From positions 26,384,378-26,448,377 of the forward strand of contig NC_074713.1 in NCBI RefSeq assembly GCF_947242115.1: a DNA stretch of 64,000 bases, written 5' to 3'. Below are positions 57,651-64,000 of the stretch, piece by piece. Within the stretch, counting starts at the first letter, position 1. The number at the start of each line of letters is the position of its first letter. A program made the position numbers and the translations under genes. The notes beneath the pieces were generated by a model, which saw only the letters and a program-made list of their open reading frames with translations, was not told where the DNA came from and searched no databases. This DNA is from Biomphalaria glabrata (lineage: Eukaryota; Mollusca; Gastropoda; Planorbidae).

Positions 57651-58300
57651 CTGTATATTTGGGTGTCGCAGACCGGCCTCTGAAATTTCTCTAGTAGTAG
57701 ACCAGCCCCTACAGCCTCCTATATTCTTTCTCACTATACAGAATACCGGTCTCTCTCTTTTAAAAGTCGATTGCATTAAAGCTTGCCTAGTTATAAAAGG
57801 TACGTCACGTTTTTCATATCAAAGAAAAAGTCTATCTTTCGTATCTTATAGTCTAATAACAGTTACAAATGGTTTTACAAAACCAGCCAAAAAAAGGGGT
57901 GGGGGGAGGGTGTCTCAAGTTTACAAAATACAAATGTACATTTGAAAGTAACTAAGTCAACATGGTTGAGTTATCTTTGGTCTAACTCTAAATCATAATT
58001 ATGAGTCAAGGTTCTTTGCACTGTATCGAAAGCTGTCCCATATTTCATAATTAGTTATGTATTAAAAACAAAAAAGATATAAATGATTCCAGCCTTTTTT
58101 TTCTTATTCGATTCCTTTAACTCACATTTGTTTGTCGTAGTAAAAAAACTGCACTAAGTGCGTAGGCAACTTTGAATGACCCTCTAGCCAAGTCACGCAC
58201 AAACTCTTTATGCAAAACAACATATTTATTACAATGAAGGACGAATTGATTTTTAAAAATATGTTGCGTGTTTATATCAATGTGGCGGCTGCATTGAATT
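57651..58300. other. Spacer
   Basis: AT-rich with a G run near 57895. No gene seen. Confidence 0.4.
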
Positions 58301-58301
58301 C

Positions 58302-58965
58302 TTTACTTTGATACAAAACCTTTGCACTTCTTACTTTGATACAAAACCTTTGCACTTCTTACTTTGATACAAAACCTTTGCACTTCTTACTTTGATACAA
58401 AACCTTTGCACTTCTTACTTTGATACAAAACCTTTGCACTTCTTACTTTGATACAAAACCTTTGCACTTCTTACTTTGATACAAAACCTTTGCACTTCTT
58501 ACTTTGATACAAAACCTTTGCACTTCTTACTTTGATACAAAACTTTTGCACTTCTTACTTTGATACAAAACCTTTGCACTTCTTACTTTGATACAAAACC
58601 TTTGCACTTCTTACTTTGATACAAATCCTTTGCACTTCTTACTTTGATACAAAACCTTTGCACTTCTTACTTTGATATTAAACCTTTGCACTTCTTACTT
58701 TGATACAAAACCTTTGCACTTCTTACTTTGATACAAAACCTTTGCACTTCTTACTTTGATACAAAACCTTTGCACTTCTTACTTTGATATTAAACCTTTG
58801 CACTTCTTACTTTGATACAAAACCTTTGCACTTCTTACTTTGATACAAAACCTTTGCACTTCTTACTTTGATACAAAACCTTTGCACTTCTTACTTTGAT
58901 ACAAAACCTTTGCACTTCTTACTTTGATATTAAACCTTTGCACTTCTTACTTTGATACAAAACCT
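58302..58965. repeat. 28-bp minisatellite, about 24 copies
   Basis: Unit TACTTTGATACAAAACCTTT GCACTTCT, very uniform; the main variant is GATATTAAACC, found in four copies spaced irregularly. Confidence 0.95.
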
Positions 58966-59312
58966 TCTCATTTCTTTAAATGATTCTCGGTTATGATTTT
59001 ATGTATCACCTTGAACTTCTAAGCCACAAACGGTCCCGCTACTTTTGATTTTTTTAATAAAATGTTCAATGCCAATGCCAAATGTGAACATTTCAACTTA
59101 CTAACATTCTTAACTCAGATAAGTTGTCCTCTCTGAAGTCACACAAGGTCACAGGATATCAATGTGCTTCGCAAAGTTCATCCAATGACATTGAAGTCCT
59201 TGTTTCAAGTTAAAGTTAATTAATCTCCAAGTCTTTTTTTAAATACAGTAAAAGATTTCACTAAAATACAGCCGCACCATAGAATGTGAATAACTCGTAA
59301 ACTTATTACCTC
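58966..59312. other. Spacer
   Basis: AT-rich, no feature recognised. Confidence 0.4.
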
Positions 59313-59320
59313 TATTCAAG

Positions 59321-59436
59321 CACTAGCGGATCCAGAACTTTGGATTGGGTGGGGGGCGATTTTTTTCCAAACCTTAATCCTTCGCCCAGTAAACCCTAAC
59401 CCTATGCATTTATGCATAAACGTGCGTACAGCATAC

Positions 59437-59510
<74 letters not shown>

Positions 59511-61256
59511 AGAATAAAAAAAGCAGTGTTTCTCAACCTTCGACGAAAAAAAAAAAGTCATGTTGAGGCCTTTCTCTTGCAAGCTTGGGGGTTTGAGGAA
59601 ACGCTGTATGCTTCTCCAGTGAGGTTCGGGGCGAAGCCCAGCCGCCAAAATCGTTTTCTTGCATTCTTCACTGACGAAAAGTATTCTCCTGACATCTACA
59701 TCACATTATTAATCAATGGAGTTCGGACTCCAAAGCGTTTTCTCGCAATCTTCACTGCAGAAACCCATTCTCCTGACATCTACAGCTCATTATTCATCAG
59801 TGGAGTTCCGGGCGAAGCCCCGACGCCAAAAGTGTTTTCTTGCATTCTTCACTGAAGAAAAGTATTCTCCTGACCTAAAGCTCCCTATTAAAAAAGACCT
59901 TTTGAATAGTGTTGTAAACTATTCTAATATGAATTTATAGGCCCTTAATACATTGCAAATAAAACCGATTTGTTCCTTGAAAAGATAAGATACCCCACAT
60001 ATTTAGATTAAAGCTTTAAGGATCGCCGCCGAAGAAAACATTATTCGATAAATAATATTCAATAAAATTCAAGCGTAAATTGTGAGTTATAGTCCCAAAT
60101 TTATGTAACTAGAAGATATCAGATTGAGTAAAGGTTGGAAAAGGCGACTAGGAAACTATTATTTTGGTTTAGAACTCATCTCAATCGTGACTTTTGTACT
60201 GAAAAATTTCGTTTGAATTTTAACTTTTACAAATCAAAGTCTTTCTTAAAATAATTATGATAAATTCATGTGAAATTACATAAACTCTGTCTGGAAAGGG
60301 GAGGGGCGATAGAGTGAAAACGATTAATCCTCGCTCCTTTTTATAATTTCTGATAATGATTGCATTTGGCATTAAAGAATAGGGGTGGGGCGAAAAAAGT
60401 AAAAAAGAAAAAGTATCTGTTTGTCCGATGGGAGGAAGGCGATTGCATGTATCGTCCCTCCCACCTGATACAACCCTTTTTCGTTTTTTATTTAATAATC
60501 ATAAAATTTGAGATTAGAGTGTGGTTCGACATAATATACAATGGATTCACATATCAATACGTAGTTTATATTATATAGATATTCAACTAATTGTGTTCAC
60601 AAACTATGATTTCTCCATAAAAATAGGACCGCCCCCCCCCCACTAAGAGGGCTAGAGTGGGGAGAGCAATACAGGCAATCGCATACCCCCCTACCCCTCC
60701 GAATCGGCCAAAATACCAGAAGGGGAGCGACATAATATAAAATTTATATATTAATTCAACTAATTTTGTTCACAAGCTATGATTTGTCCATAAAATTAGG
60801 ACCGCCCCCCGCCCAACTCAAAGGGCTTAGGTGGGAAGGGCAGTAGAGGTATTTGCCCCCCCCCCCCCATCGGTCAACAGGGGAACGACATAATATAAAG
60901 ATCGGTTAAAATATCAATAACAAGTTTTAATCATAAAGATATATAATTGATTCTGTTAGCAAGCTGTGATTTCTACAAATAAATTGGACCGCCCCCCCCA
61001 CTCAAAAGTTTATTGGGGGGGGGGGGGCGGATTGACGCCATCGCCCCCTCCCGACCCCACCAAATCGGTCAACATACTAGAGGGGGGGGGCGAAATAATC
61101 TAAAAATATGTTAAAAATATAAATAATTAGTATAAATTATTAACATAAGTAATAAATTTGTATACAAATTGTGTGAATTCTAATCTAAAATTCGTCCGCC
61201 GGGTCGGCCGAGTGGTGGGGCGATCGCCCCTACCGCCCCCCCTAGATCCGCCAGTG
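59321..61256. mobile_element. hAT-like non-autonomous element, 1.94 kb
   Basis: Ends CACTAGCGGATC / GATCCGCCAGTG (one mismatch) with a perfect 8-bp target duplication TATTCAAG (59313-59320 and 61257-61264). The inside has a TA microsatellite (59437-59510), about three copies of a ~105-bp unit with TTCTTGCATTCTTCACTGA and GGGGCGAAGCCC (59620-59880), and four degenerate ~180-bp units with AGGACCGCCCCCC and C/G runs (60290-61160). No transposase. It shares the GGGGCGAAGCCCC motif with 24127-25752. Confidence 0.88.
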
Positions 61257-61267
61257 TATTCAAGCCA

Positions 61268-61385
61268 CTTACGGAGTGGAACCTGCTTGGGTGGGCGCGA
61301 TTCTCGAAAACGACTCTAACGATTTTCCTAGAACTTTAAAAGTTGTTATATATCGTTGCGGAACATATAACTAGCTCACTGACCG
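61268..61385 (+). repeat. Dispersed repeat, related to 22878-22995
   Basis: Same landmark order as 22878-22995, including GATTTTCCTAGAA. Directly follows the target duplication of the hAT-like element. Confidence 0.5.
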
Positions 61386-62279
61386 CACTGGGACAACTCT
61401 AGTTTGACTGTTTTAATTTTTCTGAGTGTAAAAAAACCTAGTTGAAATTTGACTAGAGGACTAGAAACTATTTTTTTGAACTATTTCTTTGGGAATTGAC
61501 GCATAAAGGCGAAATCCATTGAAGACTTTAATAATGTTCAGGAACATTTTGCGCATCATCTTCCAAGTGTAGATCTAGAGGCCTATCATTAGAATATTAT
61601 AAAGTTTAGTTTATACATTTGCTTAACTAAGATTTTTTCTCTGGGGGTCCGGGTGGGGGTGGGGGGATGGGTCAAGTAAAAAATGTTGTTTTTTAAATGA
61701 AACATTTTTCAGTTATTAAGAGCAAAATAATTTCTCTACATGTTTTATAAAGGAAGTAAATTTTTCTTAAAAAGTATTTTTTATATACCGGTATTCTTTT
61801 TTTTATATAACGATTTTAAAGGAAATATTGAATGTCGCCATTTTGTAAAGAGATTTCCCCCCCCCCCCCCCCAAAGTTCATACGGAGTTTTTTTTCTCAT
61901 TTAAACAAAATGGAATAATTTTTGAAGTTTTGATTATATTTATTCACGTCTGTTTCTTAGGAATTTTCCCACTGAAATTTAATTAAAGTTTTTTTAAATC
62001 TGTATAGTATGACGATAGTCTGATGCGCATACCACATGGCCATGCAATAAGAACATTTAAATGCGATTTAAGAAACAAACTTAAATCCGAAAATAACTCT
62101 GTTTGTGACATTGACCCAGCTCTCACCCATAAGCTAAAAATATACTTCAAAGCATCTGACGTTGTTCTCACAAAAAAAAAAGACTTGATAAGCTCAGCTC
62201 TGAATTCTGTTCTAGAAATGTTCTCTAGACCTCTCCTCATGTAGGGATACTTAACTCGTGGAAAGTAGTTGTGTACAAG
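61386..62279. other. Upstream region of L7
   Basis: AT-rich with G and C runs (61640-61675, 61857-61872). A 73-codon open frame at 62023-62244 (MRIPHGHAIRTFKCDLRNKL) ends 36 nt before the L7 start; it is unrecognised and I do not call it a gene. TGATAAG at 62186-62192 is the GATA-type motif, 88 nt upstream of the ATG. Confidence 0.4.
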
Positions 62280-64000
62280 ATGAAGTATTTCACAAAGTTG
62301 TTTATTGTTGCAGCTTTCATGGGTTTAGGTAAAGCAAAAAATCAACCGTGTTTTCATGTGTATAGAAAAAGCTATTTCTTAATGAAAATTCAATTCAGAG
62401 TAATGCTGTTTTTTAGCGGCCCCCGAAAGGGGAAAAGACGCTATTAGTTTTGTGCGAAATGTCTGTCCGTCTGTCCGTCCGTCCCGTTTAGATCTCGTAA
62501 ACTAGAAGAGATATTGAAAATCCGACTTCACAATATTTTAGACCATTCAAAGTTCTGATGCAACGGCTACTTTTTTTTTTCCTGAAAGCGAAAATTCTAA
62601 TTTTTAAAATCAATTATGCAAGCAGTTTTTTATAAGAAAAAGCTAATTAGTATGCATTATATGTTAGACCTAATTTAAGACGAATAGTAATCTTATAAAC
62701 ATCATTTTCGTGAACATTTTTTCTATATAGCGGAATTTTTTTTTTTTTTTCTTTTTTGAGGATTCGAATATGAGATTGAGCCTTTTCAAAACAATTTACT
62801 TTTTTAGTTCGAACCGAGGGTCCCGGGTTCGAATCCTGGTGAAGACTGGGATTTTCAACTTCTGAGTCTACCCAGCTCTAATGGGTACCTGACATTAGTT
62901 GGGGAAAAGCAAAGGCGGTTGGTCGTTGTGCTGGCTACATGACACCCTCGTTAACCGTAGGCCACAAAAACAGATGAACTTTACATCATCTGCCCTATAG
63001 ACCACAAACTAGTTAGGCCAGGTTCACATATAACTTTACATTCACTTGCACCTATCCTTTGATCTGCGGGACGGTTGGGGCACTACACAAGATCTGTCAA
63101 CCTTCTTTCTCCATTCTTATCTCTCATTTATAATTTCATTCGAATGTTCTTTCTGAAAATATTGAAGCCTACCTGGGTGGACCACTGGTCGTGCGGTTTG
63201 CGCGCTGGACTGTCGTTTGGATTTATCGACGATCGAAGGTTCAAACCCTGCCTGCTCTCATCCCCCGTCGTCCTGCGGGAGGTTTGGACTAGGAAGTAAA
63301 CTATCTTTAACTCTGAAGGATTATCCGAATTATGTAAAACATTTTACTTCGGGGGCCGATTTTGAGTTTGTGTTTCCACACAAACTGTCTTTTGTAACCA
63401 TGTTTAACAATAGTTTCTTACAAGCAAGAGTGTAACACAACATAGGCTAGTGTTACTCTTATGGATATATTTAAGATTCTTTTTGAGAGCTTACATAATT
63501 ATACTTTTATAACCCTGCCATGCGCACCGCCATACAAGCTAGTGCAAAAGGTGCGCACTGTTAGATACTGGACTGAAAAGGATGTCAACATTAGGAAGAA
63601 GAGATACCGAGTTCCGCCCAAGTCTAGAGCCGACATGAAGAGACCGTGCTAAAGGCAGAAGTTGTTTTGTGTACTTGTGATGTTCTTGTAAATAAACATC
63701 CTTACCTCTCTGAGTTGCTTCCCTCAAGTTATTACAATACTATACAACTGAATAAGTCTATAACAAAATAAAACATTCAACTATTTACTTTTCAGCCACA
63801 TGTCAATCCACCGATGATTGCCCAGCCACTATCCCCAGAGACACGTACCTCAAAATATTTGGCGGCTTTTGCTTTCAGTTTTTGGTATCCCAGAAGCGGA
63901 CCCACACCCAGGCTAGACAAGACTGCCAGAGCCGAGGTGGAACCCTGGCGCTGGTCAAAACTCAGGAGATCCAAACTTTCCTCTACACCGCTCTAAGCAA
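62280..64000 (+). CDS. L7: secreted CTLD lectin, cut by the window end
   Basis: Exon 1, 62280-62328, encodes MKYFTKLFIVAAFMGLG with donor G|GTAAAG. Exon 2 starts at 63796 after TACTTTTCAG in phase 1 and reads TCQSTDDCPATIPRDTYLKI, FGGFCFQFLVSQKRTHTQAR, QDCQSRGGTLALVKTQEIQT up to the window edge, so only the first third of the CTLD is seen. By the Thr-Cys-Gln N-terminus and (V/I)FG it groups with L5 and L6, though on the opposite strand. The 1.47 kb intron contains the CCGAAAGG repeat and two nested SINE-type insertions. Whether it has the Cys-rich tail cannot be told. Confidence 0.9.
62412..62720 (+). repeat. CCGAAAGG-family dispersed repeat
   Basis: Best copy of the family: GCGGCCCCCGAAAGGGGAAA, GTCCGTCTGTCCGTCCGTCC, GTTTAGATCTCGTAAACTAG, GATGCAACGGCTAC. 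In the L7 intron. Confidence 0.75.
62740..63440 (+). mobile_element. SINE-type repeat with tRNA-like head, interrupted by SINE S1
   Basis: 62807-62845 has the B box GGGTTCGAATCCTGG; the body (TGACACCCTCGTTAACCGTA, ACATCATCTGCCCTATAGA) is a class common in snails (from memory). The 3' part matches 20170-20470. SINE S1 (63180-63346) sits at the position where 20390 reads GTGGGCCACTTCGGGGG. Confidence 0.7.
63180..63346 (+). mobile_element. SINE S1 nested copy
   Basis: CTGGTCGTGCGGTTTGCGCG to AAAACATTTTAC, as at 22638. The sequence before and after it is continuous in the related copy at 20390-20420. Confidence 0.8.
63461..63760 (+). other. Unrecognised stretch in the L7 intron
   Basis: A 63-codon frame (TVRYWTEKDVNIRKKRYRVP) precedes an AATAAA; possibly a scrap of a retroelement, but no family can be named. 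Confidence 0.25.

Noticed and set aside
62023-62244. A 73-codon gene just upstream of L7
   Set aside because: No homology or start context, and it lies where the L7 promoter should be.

Overview
This window is animal nuclear DNA: AT-rich, intron-bearing, and crowded with LINEs, tRNA-derived SINEs, hAT-like DNA elements, LTR fossils and micro/minisatellites. The host genes, the repeat families and the great excess of the word AGATCT most resemble a gastropod mollusc, probably a freshwater pulmonate-type snail. The species is an inference; no ribosomal or mitochondrial marker is present.

The backbone is a cluster of seven related secreted C-type lectin-domain (CTLD) genes plus one degraded fragment. 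Where both ends are visible, every gene has the same two-exon plan: a 49-55 nt signal-peptide exon, one phase-1 intron (0.36-4.2 kb), and one large exon carrying a six-cysteine CTLD, a Thr/Ser-rich mucin-like linker, and in five genes a C-terminal six-cysteine module that fits the antistasin pattern (C-x4-C-x3-C...C-x2-C-x-C). Genes: L1 180-1222 (+, first exon outside), L2 25905-26958 (+), L3 35032-30045 (-), L4 38420-36220 (-), L5 48548-43610 (-), L6 56983-52509 (-), L7 62280-end (+, cut by the window), and a relic at 51617-51755 (-). The signal exons are too short for simple ORF calling; I found them from splice-site phase, and all five complete models have exon lengths divisible by three. 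A GATA-type motif (A/T GATAAG) lies 20-130 nt upstream of all six visible start codons.

Layout: 0-2 kb, L1 and a LINE tail. 2-11 kb, a degraded RTE-like LINE holding a solo LTR that itself holds a LINE tail, other LINE tails, and two identical tRNA-Ala genes. 11-24 kb, mostly non-coding: a long inverted repeat with a ~7 kb spacer, LINE tails, a possible small spliced gene, and dispersed repeats. 24-26 kb, a hAT-like element beside L2. 27-38 kb, L3 and L4, with a 3.1 kb hAT element full of other insertions inside the L3 intron. 38-43 kb, a Dong/R4-like LINE next to the (TAA) tail of a Rex1-like LINE, then two solo LTRs. 43-51 kb, L5 with a TE-filled intron and a young two-LTR element directly upstream. 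51-57 kb, a 30-bp minisatellite, the lectin relic and L6. 57-64 kb, a 28-bp minisatellite, a hAT-like element with a perfect 8-bp target duplication, and L7.

The lectins probably act outside the cell. Their usual sugar-binding triplets are not recognisable, so whether they bind sugar is open. The CTLD-mucin-antistasin-like architecture is the most unusual biology here: it suggests secreted recognition proteins with a tethered protease-inhibitor-like tail, made in several diverging copies by tandem duplication.
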